The notes: generated by a model not told the origin, from the sequence alone. Shown: positions 12,638 to 23,624, numbered from the stretch's first letter. The stretch is DNA of 64,000 nucleotides from Isoetes taiwanensis (GCA_021234155.1 JAJEKV010000008.1:3572640-3636639), one strand, 5' to 3'. Program-made: numbers and translations.

Positions 12638-13191
12638 AAGCGATGATGGGACATCTGGTTTGATGCTCCCTATGCCAAGATGAGTGGGTTCGCACACCTC
12701 GCCACAGGGGGCTCGCGGTGAAGGTCAGCGATCATACGATGATGGGGATCGGAGACGCTCCCCAGCTTAAAACCCTTGGGGCATGATGCACTAGGGGTAC
12801 TTGACCTGCAACTGAAAGTACAAGGTAGCACTTGATCGATCATCTTAAATGGTCCTTAAGCTCAACCGAAAGGGCCATGATCGAAAGTGCAAGGTATTGG
12901 TAAGGGGAAATCCCCAAAACCACAAACTTATTAATTAAACTAACTTAATGTGCCCCAGCAGAGCGAGAAGTGAGCATCGAGGTGGGGCTTATAATAATAT
13001 TTTGAATTCATTGTAAGAAGTGAACCTCGCTAAGGCTATATAATTGTATAAGTACAAATATAGCCTAAATTTTGACATTTAACTCTTAATAGGAAGCTGG
13101 ATCAAGCAAAGTGGAGTGGGCGTTCTTCCTGCGGGTTTTGGCAGATAGAGTAGGCTCGCCACCTTAGCGCACGCCGGTGACGCATTGTCCT

Positions 13192-13204
13192 AAGGGGGAG
13201 AGAA
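13192..13204 (+). other. Polypurine tract of the chromovirus
   Basis: AAGGGGGAGAGAA lies immediately before the TG that opens the 3' LTR. A purine run here primes plus-strand DNA synthesis in LTR retrotransposons. It fixes the 3' LTR start at 13205. Confidence 0.85.
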
Positions 13205-14688
13205 TGTGACGCTCCGTGGGAATAATATACGCTATAAAATAATGAGATATTCGACTCGGCCACTCATACAAGTCTATCTAGGTAGCCTTGTATGCCTTAG
13301 AAAGTGGGCATGTGGTGACCCACACTCTATATGGGCCCTAACCCTAACTCCTAGACCCTTTCCCCCTCGACCTAGCACTAACTCATCTACGTGCTCCCAA
13401 AACCCCGCTTTCGAGCATCAGTTTCGGCCATAGCCTTACCGGAGCAAAGCAGTTCTGGGAAGGTGCATGATCGCTGAGGGGAGCAAGCCTTCACCCACGC
13501 CAAGGAGCATGGAGACGCTGTGGATGGAGGAAGTCGAGGAGGTAGGTTGAGTAGAGTTCATAGTACATCCGGAAGTTAGTACCCAGATGGGTTATATTTC
13601 GTGGTCTAGAGTAGACACTCTAGAATTTTGTTGAACATCTTGAACCCTAATTGCTGAACCCTAACCGATATAGCGTTAGATATGTATGATTAGGTTAAGA
13701 TGTTCTTATTATGATTATCATGATATGATGTTATGGGATGTTGGTTGATCAAAGTTTGCTCCTCTTGTATCGAAGGGGTAGAGACCTAGGGCCATATGTA
13801 GTATGCTCCAGTGTAGATCCCTTTAGTTCCTATTAGTTATGTACTGTGCATAGGAACCCACCGGCTATGGAAGCAATATATGACTCCAAGACTACACAAA
13901 TGGCTAGAGGCAGATGGAGGAGATCTCACGAGTGGGGCTTCGGGGATCCCATAAGGCTAGGCTTATGGTCTATTACTTGCAGGGCTTCTGGCATGGTCCT
14001 ACACCTCCCCGGGCAATGGTGCCTCGGCCTCAAGAGCTGTGCGTCGTACCTTGGCTCTTGTTTTGGGGGGTTCACTGGTACTAATCGCGGTGTCAGCTAA
14101 TGATTCTCTAGCCGCCTCGCGGAGCCTCTAGACCCCCTGAAGGAGATGCAACTCCTTCCCACTGACGGACCGTGGAGATGCAACTCCGAGTAGTCCCGAA
14201 GGCATACCATGGGATTGCATATCCTGGCTGTTGAGCTCACGCCAGCTCGGGATCTAGCCCATCCGGGCAAAAGTAGTATGCACTGTGGGGAGGGGCTGAT
14301 GTGGAGGTCAACCCTAGCTATTAATTCTTATGCCAGCCCCGCCATTGTTATGGCTCTGGCCTCAGTTTATCTTGAGGCCACTCCAACACCTCCTTATATG
14401 CCTGGTTTCATGGGGTAGGAGCCTTTGCTATGTTTTATGGCTTATGATTATGTTCTTTGCACCTATGGATATGGATGAGCTAGTTCTCGATGATGTTTAT
14501 GCTCCTCACTGTGATAGGAGCCTATAGGGAAGCTGGGGCAAGGCACGCTAAGACACCTTTCAGAAACTTTCCCCGCACTACTTTAGATTCCAGAAAGGGA
14601 TAGACTCCGAGGCCCGCGGCGGCCGAGGACCTGATGGGGATTTCTACGGAGTAAGCGGCCGAGCCGTGATATTTAGTAGGAGGCCACA
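13205..14688 (+). repeat. 3' LTR of the chromovirus
   Basis: It starts TGTGACGCTCC directly after the polypurine tract and ends GCCACA. It aligns with 1581-3208 through shared landmarks, including the GATGTTATGGGATGTTGGTT stretch and the AGTAGGAGGCCACA end. Telomere-like CCCTAACCCTAA near 13335 is part of the LTR and also occurs, shortened, in the 5' copy. Confidence 0.9.
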
Positions 14689-14804
14689 AATGTAATATAA
14701 TACAAACGCTAGAAGGGAAGAAAACTAAAAAAGAAAAGCAACAAGAAAAGAATCATTTAAACACCAGGAGCTAGCAGAGGCCTGCATACACTTCGTGGTT
14801 TCAC

Positions 14805-15105
14805 GAAGAGAGACAAAGTGTATCTCGCCCTCACATCAGAAGCAAAGTGTATTCCGGAATACACTTTTGCCCTGCGCAGGGCCAAAGTGCTCGGGAATGC
14901 TGCATCACACTTTGTCTCTTACTGCATGGAGGGCTTTCAGCATATTCCAAGTAATACACTTTGTCTCCTCACAGATGGGGCCAAGTGTATTCCTGAATAT
15001 ACTTTGTCTCCCCAAGCAAGACTTTGTCTCATGGGCTAAAGTGTATTCTAATACACTTTTGTCTTTCACAGGAGCCATAGTGTATTTCTCAATACACTTC
15101 TTCCT
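14805..15105. repeat. Left cluster of palindromic motif (about 6-7 copies)
   Basis: Copies of the half-site GTGTATTC and its complement GAATACAC recur every 40-60 bp: about 14812, 14844-14867 (perfect), 14885-14921 (degenerate), 14957-14970 (half), 14982-15008, 15041-15060 and 15078-15100. Most are followed by TTTGTCTC or TTTTGCC. Copies differ by small insertions at the centre. Confidence 0.85.
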
Positions 15106-15552
15106 ATCAAACAAAACCCAAAGTGGCATTCTACTTGTGGAGCTCCTTGACATTTCTTCTAGTGTAAATTCCTCATCAACAACCTTTTGCAAGAGGCCTT
15201 CTAAGATATCCATATCCGTGTAGCCCTCGTGATTGCATGCTTATTGTCATTTCCTTTGTGACATCGGACATCCTTTTTCTTTCTGAGACCTTTCCTTTGC
15301 TTTTCAAATCACCACGCTAACATGCAGGAAGGACGCTTTTTTGGAGGTCCCAAATCCGGGCAGAGAAAGCGATGTCAAGTGAGGGTTGCAGGGTATTCCG
15401 GTATCACAAAAAGAAACTTACCTCGCCTCTCAAGGCTAGTTGAAACCAGTTGTCATGTGGTATTAGAGATCACATTTGTTAGCCTCACGATTTTGAGGCA
15501 AAATGACTCCACAAAGACACGCTTCCTTTAGTTCCGTGAGAGTATGGTTTCT

Positions 15553-15888
15553 TTAAATCATCTTCATATTTTTCTTTAAATATGCTAACATATTCCCCTG
15601 CGGCATGAACTCCGGATTTTGTCCACTAAACTCATTTAAGCTTATATTCTTGTCGATTGGTAAGGCGGTTGGCAACGATTTTGGCTTCTTCGCTTTGTCG
15701 CCACACAGAAATGTACCAAGCAGAGCACAGAGATATCTTGGATTGTTTTTCTTTGTACAATCGCCTCCTTGCTTTGAAATCGGTTTCCAAGGACATAGTG
15801 CATGTAGGTTCAGATTTTCTCCGTCAGAGGTCCTCGGGGTGCATGCACCGATCCTACAACAAGAACAACAATTGAGTAGCATGGGCAT
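15553..15888 (-). CDS. Hypothetical minus-strand open frame, 111 codons
   Basis: The frame encodes a polar, non-repetitive sequence with several cysteines near its N-terminus and a PTALPIDKNISLNEFSG segment. I do not recognise a family. A longer 196-codon plus-strand frame (15605-16195) overlaps it but has hydrophobic, phenylalanine-rich shadow-like composition, so I prefer the minus strand. It lies between the two palindrome clusters, in the same orientation as the frame at 16357-16623. The two could be exons or frameshifted parts of one element gene. No start context or splice sites could be confirmed. Confidence 0.3.
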   Translation of the reverse strand: MPMLLNCCSCCRIGACTPRTSDGENLNLHALCPWKPISKQGGDCTKKNNPRYLCALLGTFLCGDKAKKPKSLPTALPIDKNISLNEFSGQNPEFMPQGNMLAYLKKNMKMI

Positions 15889-16356
15889 TGGATTGCCTTA
15901 TTCTCGTCCTTCTCGATTTCTTATGGTCGCGATAGATTTTATGAACTCAGCGTGGGCGGCCACTACCCTTTTCATTCTTCTATGGCAACCTCATGGAAGC
16001 ATCGGGCATATTACACCTTGCACATACTTGTTCTCGATTTATTTCTTCCATCCCCTCTCCGAGGTCTTGTCCACCTTTTTCTTTAATGGCCATCCCGTGC
16101 CTTGCCCTTCCCTTCTTCTTTTTGGTTGTTCCTTCGGGATTTCTCGCACTTCCCAAGCCGTTGTGCCTTCGGCTTCTTTGCGGTTCTTAGCTTAATTATG
16201 GTGGCTCTGGTCCGCTAAGTTTCTTTTTACAAGACTGGGACTGCTTCGTTTTGGGAACCTCCATCCGATGACCTCCCTCATACTAGGAGAAGGTGATGAT
16301 CCCCGATCTACCTTCCATCCGAATGTCGACTCACTGACAGAAAGTCCTCGGCCAGA

Positions 16357-16623
16357 CTAGAACAACCTCGCTTCAATTAGTGAAGACAGCTTCGCTTGGT
16401 CCGGCCGTGTGAAAGAAATTGTATGTAGCTCCTCGTGGTTGCACACTCCATTAACCAAAGCTTGTATGTCTACAACAATGAAGCCTTGGGAGGTCTTGGT
16501 GATAGCTCTCTCAATTCGCCCCTCCTTTGGTCCAAAGAACTCCTCGAGACTTCTTTTATTGTGTACCTGTGTTAAGAAACTCTCGAGTCCGGTGATATCG
16601 CTTTGTTGCCAAAGACTTTGCAA
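16357..16623 (-). CDS. Hypothetical minus-strand open frame, 88 codons
   Basis: The product is a soluble, mixed-charge sequence (about residues 10-85 include SFLTQVHNKRSLEEFFGPKE and GFIVVDIQALV). It has protein-like composition with no low complexity and no family that I recognise. It lies upstream, in minus-strand order, of the 15553-15888 frame and inside the pair of palindrome clusters. It may be part of an element-encoded or captured gene. Confidence 0.3.
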   Translation of the reverse strand: MQSLWQQSDITGLESFLTQVHNKRSLEEFFGPKEGRIERAITKTSQGFIVVDIQALVNGVCNHEELHTISFTRPDQAKLSSLIEARLF

Positions 16624-17025
16624 ACGTAAAACGCTGCCAATATGGTTTTATCTTCCTACCGCACTGTTACGAACACCGCGTTTGAAATTTTCATATAGCG
16701 TACTCGTCCGCGTCGTACGGGTGCTTCACAGGGTGTGGACGCTTTGACAATCTTCGTGAGATTTTTTGGTGCCTTCGCTTCCTTCTTCCGTGCCCGCATC
16801 AAACGCTTAAAACAACAATGTTAAGACAAGAACGACCAAAACCGTGATTCCGTATCAAGATTTGCTAATTTCAAGGCCAAAGAAAACGTAGTAAGCAAAA
16901 AATATTGTCTCTTCAACACGACATTTTCATGCTTTGATTGACTAAAAAGTGGTATGTTCAACTCAAAAGTGGTTTGTTTTGAGCGTGCGATATGTTTAAG
17001 CCAAAAAAATAAATGTTTCACGAGG

Positions 17026-17135
17026 CAAAGTGTATTCCGAATACACTTTGCTCATATAGCTGGGCCAGCGCGTATTCCTCGAATACTTTGCCCTCTCTTT
17101 CAAGGGGAAAGTGTATTCCGTATCACACTTTGCCA
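17026..17135. repeat. Right cluster of the palindromic motif (3 copies)
   Basis: Copies lie at about 17028-17050 (near perfect: GTGTATTCC-GAATACAC), 17070-17092 (degenerate) and 17108-17132 (degenerate). They match the left cluster at 14805-15105 and share the flanking GCAAAG and CTTTGC. Confidence 0.85.
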
Positions 17136-17149
17136 CAAAAAGCCCAAAA

Positions 17150-17585
17150 GTACACTAGCCTACAAAAATAAATCAACAAACACACGGTAAAGACATGTAA
17201 TTTTCTTACATACGCATTCGCCCATTATTTTTGCTATATAACCTAATACAAGAAAGCGAGCGAAGGCCTAAGGCGCCGTCAAGGATTAAAACTCAATGCT
17301 GAATACGCGAACCGAGGCGAATAAATCTCCCTTTTTAAAGTAATGGTTCAAAAAATGGGAATGGAATGAGTCCCACTTTAATTAAATACGACTTTTAAAT
17401 GTTTGGGCAGCAATGAGAAAAGCGTGCCCAAAATATGCTCGCCCTGTGATTCTTATTTTTGTAATTGTTGTGTGTGTATATAAACTATGGCACTCTGTGG
17501 TATTATAGATTATAGAAATGGAGCCAAGCAGTTGCTGGGCATAGCTAGGAACCATAAATGATATACTAGAGCAAATTGTTAAATG
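17150..17585. other. Unrecognised intergenic stretch
   Basis: Mixed-composition sequence between the right palindrome cluster and the polypyrimidine tract. A short TG-rich patch (near 17468-17480) is present. I see no gene, terminator or element end. Confidence 0.4.
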
Positions 17586-17599
17586 AATCCACGTTTTTA

Positions 17600-18596
17600 A
17601 ATCAAATTGGATCATGTTTTCGCTTCCCCTTCCTTTTTCTTTTTCCTTTTGCCTTTCCCTTTCCGTTTTCCCATTTATCTTTTTTATTTTTCCACTATCC
17701 CATTTCCCCCATCTCCCTTTCCGTTTTCCTATTTTCCCCTTCTCCATTTTTTCTTTTCTAATTGCTCATTTCCTTTTCTTCCATTTCTGTTTGACCCCAT
17801 CCTTTTTCCTTTTTCCTTTGTCCCCTTTCCCCTCCATTTTCTCCCTTTTTCCTTTCCCATTGTTCCATTCCCCGGCTTCCAATGTCTCTTTTTCTATTTT
17901 TCTGTTCCTTTTGTTCTCATTCCCTTCCTATTTTCCCAATTTACCCTTATTTTTCCCTTTTTCTTTTTCCCGTTTGCTCTTCCCCCCACTTCTTTTTTCT
18001 TATTTTTGTTTTTCTTTTCAATTCAATTCAATCCCCCTCCCTCCCCGATTGTTTTAATCTTTCCTTTTTCTATTTCCCCACTATCCGCTTTTCCTTTTTC
18101 CCTTTTTCTATTTCCCCTTTCCTTTTTTTCCTCCCCCTCTTGTTTCAGCTTCCTCCTTCCTCCTTTGCCCATGGCTTTTTTTTCCTTCTCTTTCCTCCTC
18201 CTCTTTCCTGTCCCTTCTCTTTTTCCCCATTTTTCGTGACCTTTTTCCTTCCATTCCCCCCTCTTCCCCTCCCTTTGCCTTTTCTCCTTTCCTTTCCCTT
18301 CTCCCATATCCCTTTTCCCCATCTTTTTTCTCTTTTCCGTTTTCTAGTGCCCTTTTTCCTTCCCTTTTTCCCATGCCCTTTCCTTCCCTTTCTTCCTCTT
18401 TTGTTCTTTTCCCTTTCCTTTTTTTCCATGACTTTCCTTTTCCCCTTTCCTTGCCCTTTCCCTCTTCCTTTTCCCCTCTTTCTTCTTCGTATTTTCTCTA
18501 TGCCCTTTTTTCCTTCCTCTCTCTTTCCTTCCCTCCTTTCCTTTCCTTTATCCCTTTCTCCTCCCTTTTTTCTTTGTCTCTTCTTGTTTGCTTGAG
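17600..18596 (+). repeat. About 1 kb polypyrimidine tract (C/T on the plus strand)
   Basis: The plus strand is almost entirely C and T, as runs of CCTTTT, CCCTTTTT and TTCC with only scattered purines. It is not a simple short-unit repeat. The open frames through it (up to 237 codons, phenylalanine-, proline- and serine-rich on plus; lysine-, arginine- and glycine-rich on minus) follow from composition and are not genes. Long purine-pyrimidine mirror tracts can form triplex DNA and are hard to sequence accurately. Confidence 0.95.
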
Positions 18597-18599
18597 TTT

Positions 18600-20190
18600 T
18601 TGATACAAACTTCATGAAATAGTTTGGAAGTTAATGAAGTTCGCAAAGGCAATCGTGTTATTTCAAGGAGAGCCTTCTGAAATTTTTGATGTGGAGAGGT
18701 ATCGCAAGGATGTCCAGTTTTTCCCTTTATAGAGTCAGCCCTCACGATCTCCCTTCCTATGGAGTCTCCCAGGTACGAGTTGTGGGATCCTTTTGGCCCT
18801 TTGAGACATCCCCCAAATCATTCACCTCACCCTTCCCCGGTGCTTTTTCCCTCGGGCTCCCCCACCGGCTCTGGCTCTCGCTTCTGGCCTTGTCCATGCT
18901 GATGGAATTATGCTTATATTATACTATGTGAATGCTAGAAGTTACAATCGAAGATTCTACAAGGTTGGTTTATTCTAGGTTGAAGACATATGCATGGTGT
19001 CTTCTAAGTGATTCACATGATTACAGATATATATGCACCCTTAAGCGATCTACAGAAGTTAATGAATCATATCCAAAGATTGTTAACTAGTACGAATAAT
19101 AGGTGAACATGACCTATGTGCAAAGGTTGAAAAATTGAGCTTTAAAGGTCATATTAAGTTTCAATAGTTTAAAGACTTAAATACTAGGTCGAATTGTACT
19201 AAGCCATGTTATATTTATTCATTGCAGGAACGAAGCAAAACTGTAGAGCAGTTCATAACACCGATTCTCCGTAAATTGACGCCGCATGAAACAAACTATA
19301 AGAAGAGTCAATGATTTGTATTTTAATAAGATTTAGAAGCTGGATTCATCTACCTGGTGAGTGCCTATGCTCTTGGGGAAGTATTTTGTTCTCATTGCTA
19401 GAGTATTATGATCGATACCATATGAACAATGTTTTAATCATTCACTTTGCTACAGTAGTCGAAGGTTAATCATTGAATAATTTTTGCACTATTAAGTTGA
19501 ATATTTGAAATTTTCTCTAGCCTAAATATTTCCTAGACAATTATTTATCTAATCCTATCATATGCACTCCAAGACGTAGTGCAGATGGCCCTCAATAGGT
19601 ACAACTCATCTTCAAGCCTAGTACTCTAACAATTGTCTCCACTCTTGGACAAGGCTCCAAAGGCACTTACAGTTTGACACCACCACTGGATGGAAGTCGT
19701 TGCTGACAACAAATACCTACCCCACAAGGTGGCTACCAAGCTAGTGTGGAAGTTCATAGTTGTGGATTTTGTTTTTATAAATTTTAGAGGATCTTATTAT
19801 CCCCTAATACCATTTCAAGTCTGACAAACCCTTACTCTTGACTTGCGAGTTCCTGTTTAAAAAACAAACCTGCCATTGAAGCAGGTTCTTATACCACCTA
19901 ATCCGTCAAAGTGGCAATTAGGAATTTCTCGCGAAGAAATAAAAGAGAAGGAATTTCCCGCAAAGAAACAAAAGATAATGATTCTTCTCTAAAGAAACCA
20001 GAGGAATTAAATTCGGGTTAACAAGATTGCTTAAGATTGCAGTCTCAAACCCAGCTAATCCAGATTACGTCATGTCAGGCAGAATTTGTCATGACTGTGC
20101 TTTCTCGAGGAGGATCAGTTTGGATTGAGGCACTCCTGGAATGCCTCAACCCAAACAGAGCACTCTGACTTTGTCAATGGGCCAATAGAG
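18600..20190. other. AT-rich intergenic DNA, no gene seen
   Basis: No family motif is found on either strand. An 81-codon plus-strand frame (18686-18931) has no recognisable feature. The segment GAATTTCTCGCGAAGAAA near 19921 is followed about 35 bases later by GAATTTCCCGCAAAGAAA, a small local duplication. Confidence 0.45.
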
Positions 20191-20199
20191 AGAGCATAT

Positions 20200-20785
20200 T
20201 CTCGACTCTCTTCACCCGTGCCTCAATATCAAACTAAGCCCCCGATGTATTCTCGCCTCACAAGTTGAAAATACAACCCAGATTAGACCCTTTGAGCCAG
20301 TCGAGAAGTCCTTGTGGATGCATTACCCAGTTGAGAATATAACCCCTGTTACCTTTCCCTACTAACTAGTCGAAAAGGCTTATTCTTGACTTGCATCACT
20401 CTAACCTTTGCTAATTTTCCTGATTGGTTAGTCGAAAGTCTTATTCTAGACTCGCAAATCGAGAATGCCTCTACCCAAATTAGATACATCTCCAAATCTT
20501 CAAAGGGGAGGGGCTTAGCCTGTGTGGTGGCATCCTCGATTTGCTAGTCGAGAATGCATTCTCCACTCGTGGGTCGAGAATACAACCTATTCGAGGATAT
20601 AGCCCATGTTAGTTTTCTTGGCTCGCTAGTTGAGGCCTATTCTCGACTTATAAGTCGAAAAAAACTTTAGCCAAACTAGATCCCTCTCCTAATCTTCAAA
20701 GGGGAGGGGCTTAGTCTGGGCAGAGGCAACCTCGACTTGTGAGCCGAGAATGAATCTTGACTCGCGAATCGAGATATATTAGGCA
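20200..20785. repeat. TCGAG/CTCGA-rich repeats with a 197-bp tandem duplication
   Basis: Short words such as GTCGAGAAT, ATTCTCGACT and their complements recur about every 30-60 bp. The stretch AATCTTCAAAGGGGAGGGGC starts at 20494 and again at 20691, with similar flanks, which gives a diverged tandem duplication of about 197 bp. No coding sequence is evident. Confidence 0.75.
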
Positions 20786-20794
20786 CTCTAGCGT

Positions 20795-21020
20795 ATCAGA
20801 CTTATTACTGTTTGGGTTTAAAACCCCTGCCCTGAAGGGTTTTCGAGGGAAAAAATCGTGGCAATAATAAAAATGGTGTCAAACTGTACAAATATATAGC
20901 ATTATGAAATATATGTATATATATGTCAAGTGTGTATCTGAGGACATAACTGTTCCCGCATATCCATGACTTCTTGAGGAAATGATCCCAGCAGAAGTAA
21001 TAGGAAATTTTCTTGCTAAA
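20795..21020. repeat. Dispersed repeat, copy A
   Basis: By eye this aligns with 23690-23890: a CC-rich start, AAGGGTTTTC, GGAAAA, GCAATAA, a TATATATA stretch, a CTGAGG word and AATGATCCCA-CAG, in the same order and orientation. It may be an LTR fragment or a short interspersed repeat. A 127-codon minus-strand frame (20805-21188) covers it but has no recognised domain. Confidence 0.55.
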
Positions 21021-21250
21021 AATAGCAAAGTCTTTGGTTACTTCTGGTAGGAATGGAGTGTGAGTATATAGGTGGTAGGCTGGGTTAGATTCAGTAGGAA
21101 ATGTATCGATTATGCGTAAAGAATTTCGTGAACCAAAACAAAGGAGTGTTACATATGTCATAAGAGTCCGATCACATGTAGCCGCCAACAGGGGCCGAAA
21201 GATGTCAATGGATCAAAATTCCCAACAACATAAAGCATTACATTTTATAA

Positions 21251-21278
21251 CTAGTTATGGTGCCCGGCGTTGCCGGGC
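21251..21278 (-). mobile_element. Helitron 3' terminus (minus strand)
   Basis: On the minus strand the sequence reads hairpin GCCCGGC-AAC-GCCGGGC (21278-21262), seven bases, then CTAG (21254-21251), then T. Helitrons end with a short GC-rich hairpin, a few bases before CTRR, and insert between A and T; all of these hold here. The element body should extend rightward to a 5' TC end. TCTATAATATATAATAAATA near 22563 (minus strand) is one weak possibility, but it is not preceded by A. No Rep/helicase coding sequence is seen, so a non-autonomous copy is likely. Confidence 0.6.
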
Positions 21279-21299
21279 TTTAGGTCCATATGAATTCGA

Positions 21300-23590
21300 A
21301 ATGGGTCTTTAGGTAATTTGTGTTAAAATATATAGGGGAACAGGAGTAAATGGTTTGATATATTTGATATGTTGCATCAATGTTTGTGACCTGCAAATGT
21401 TCTAAAAATATACACCACTCCATTCATATTTCATGGATCAATTAAAATTGTGGATGGGTATTCTATTAATCACCCCTCGAATAAATAACATATAGTTTTC
21501 GATGGGGAAAGAGGAGTTTATACATATGTAATGTTTGTTCTCCTTGTGTTGTTTATCATTTTCCATTCTTTTGTCTAGTGCTAATAATGTATTTTGTGAA
21601 GGCATGCATTAATGCCTATGAGTATACTAACAAATCATTGAACCAACAAACTTGAAGAGTTATTAGGATAGACATGAAAAGCTACGTGCAAGCCGTGTAC
21701 TACTTGTATTATATCCCCATTTGCCGTTGATGGCATCTGCAACCATTCAAAAGACACTTTGCCTATGGTCACATTAGCAAGTTTAGCATTGAAGGTCGAT
21801 CCTGCTTGTTAAGTTTGGATCTAAGAGATATAAATATGCTAGATCAGTGTAAGAAATTTTGAGAGAATACAAATGTTCTACGCCTCTTCTATATGATTTA
21901 AAGAAGCCAACACTCGCGTAAGTGTATGGCAGATTGGTGCGGACGACGTCAGAGGTATAGTATTAACTTCTTTCACACGATCTCAGACAACTTAGACATC
22001 AATACAATCCATAAAGTAGTGTTGAATTGTCTCTTCCTCGTACTCACATATACGACATGGGGGACTAACCAAATTAAATTTGTTGATCAAATAGTTAGCC
22101 CTTGATGCCGTGTGAATGATTTGGCAAGTGAAATTTTGCACTTTGCCAAGTAAGAGTTTGCACTAAGTGGGTTGTACTTTTGATGGGAGTAGGTTCTTCC
22201 ACCCCTGTTTCAAATCCTCCTCAATTCTCTTTCAATTTTATAAAAATTTTAAAGTCCTATAAAAGATAAAGTCATGAGTGGTTGAGAGAGCTAAAATGGA
22301 TGAGGTGTATATTAAACAAGGTTGCTTTACGCATCTATTCTTTACGCTTATATACCTTCCTCACAGCATTCATATTTTACTTCATACCTATAAGTTGGAT
22401 AGGTCAAATTGAGCTCTTGTTTTATTAATAGATCAGACTTAACGTGATTAATATCGCATGCGACGATGTTACGTGACTTAAAAACACATCCAAATGACAT
22501 TAGACTATCAGAATTGGTAAAATTCATAATAGGAAAAAATACATATTTATTATATATTATAGAATAGGAGTAAAACACATTAGGAGACTTTTAGACATTA
22601 GGAAATTACAGGAATTATAGTTATAAAACAAAAACCAATCTTCTAAACAAACACCCAAAACCCTCCTGTTTTCCCCTTCTTCTTACCCCAGTCACTTAAT
22701 CAAATGGAGATGAGACGCAGACCCACCTTTCCCCTTGTTTTGTCATGCATAGTGAGGCGCACTCTCCTTTAATACTCAAAGAGCTTCGTATCCATGTATC
22801 AGAAATACAGAGGCTACATAAGAATTTGATGCAAACAAAACCGAGCACCAAATTCACTTTAAATTTATTTGGTCCGTGGTAGATTGCAAACTTAAACATA
22901 TACAACTCTTAAATAGACATGTTTTGATTGAAAACTTGAGAAATACTTAATCTCTAGAGTAATATATTCAAAGTTCATTATTTTTAAAACTTCTAGTTGT
23001 TATTACAACTATTTGAACCGCAATACAAGAAATCATATAGTCTCTAAAAATTACAGGAAGCACTCTCTAACGACTGCATCGCGAAGCACGTGATTTTAAT
23101 GTGATTTAATAAGTATTTTATAATTCCAAAACGATTTAAAAGTACTTTTAATGAGAGAGGTATGCATACTGCATTAATATTAAGTAATGATAATAATTCG
23201 TGACTGTATTCAAACGACCGACAAAATTTCACCGGAGCATTAATGCTTATAGATGCAATCAAATGTGAAAGGGCATTATCTGAGGTCAAAGGAAGATCTT
23301 CTATTCGTAGAGTGCAAATTACCAATTTAAAGCCATGGAATCATGTTCAATTACAATAAATAGATCATGTCTTAACACAATGGGGAATAGCAAAAAGAGT
23401 AGAATGTGCCTGAACAACATGATCAGTCAGCTGGTACTATAGAATACATGTAAACCCTCCCATTTACCTTGGACTGACCAATAATGCCACAAATATTGCA
23501 AGATAATAAGCACGGCGTTTTAACGTCAATCAAGGTAAAATCCAATTCCATGTATACATAGTTGACTAAAAGATACATAGTTGATTAAAA
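21300..23590. other. AT-rich stretch, probable Helitron body and intergenic DNA
   Basis: I see no gene. Minus-strand frames of 69-93 codons (22348-22578, 22696-22905, 23044-23325) are short and unrecognised. The left part may belong to the Helitron whose 3' end is at 21251, but its other end is not fixed. Confidence 0.4.
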
Positions 23591-23599
23591 GTATGTTAT

Positions 23600-23624
23600 A
23601 AATAGAATAGAATAGAATAGAATA
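23600..23624 (+). repeat. (AATAG)n microsatellite, about 5 units
   Basis: AATAG is repeated in tandem for about 24 bases. Confidence 0.9.

Larger units (their letters stand above)
1581..14688 (+). mobile_element. Ty3/gypsy LTR retrotransposon, chromovirus type, decayed
   Basis: Two direct repeats of about 1.5-1.6 kb (1581-3208 and 13205-14688) flank about 10 kb of interior. A primer-binding site follows the left LTR and a polypurine tract precedes the right one. The interior shows, in order, a gag-like zinc knuckle, reverse transcriptase, RNase H, an integrase core with its SDRD motif and a chromodomain-like segment. This pol order, with integrase last, defines Ty3/gypsy; the C-terminal chromodomain places it among chromoviruses. 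I cannot fix the lineage: the long LTRs suggest Tekay/Del, while integrase wording also resembles CRM or Reina. Every reading frame is interrupted, so the copy cannot be autonomous as read. I see no clear target-site duplication. Confidence 0.9.
14770..17150. mobile_element. Possible DNA transposon with subterminal palindromes
   Basis: Two clusters of one palindromic motif bracket about 1.9 kb. The half-site is AAAGTGTATTCC followed by its own complement; a perfect 24-bp copy is at 14844-14867. Six or more further copies lie to about 15105, and three at about 17028-17132. Between the clusters, minus-strand frames of 88 codons (16357-16623) and 111 codons (15553-15888) have normal-looking composition. 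Arrays of short inverted and direct motifs near both ends are typical of CACTA elements, where they bind the element-encoded protein. I did not find a convincing CACTA...TAGTG terminus, a transposase motif or a target duplication. The class assignment is therefore an inference. Confidence 0.4.

Noticed and set aside
12424-12654. 76-codon minus-strand frame with a leucine-serine repeat
   Set aside because: It is the translation of the (GA)35 microsatellite.
15605-16195. 196-codon plus-strand frame
   Set aside because: Phenylalanine- and leucine-rich composition looks like the antisense shadow of the more protein-like minus-strand frames.
17576-18615. Several long open frames (up to 237 codons plus, 156 codons minus) in the polypyrimidine tract
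   Set aside because: Their sequences are only phenylalanine, proline, serine and leucine, or lysine, arginine, glycine and glutamate on the other strand. This follows from C/T composition and no domain is present.
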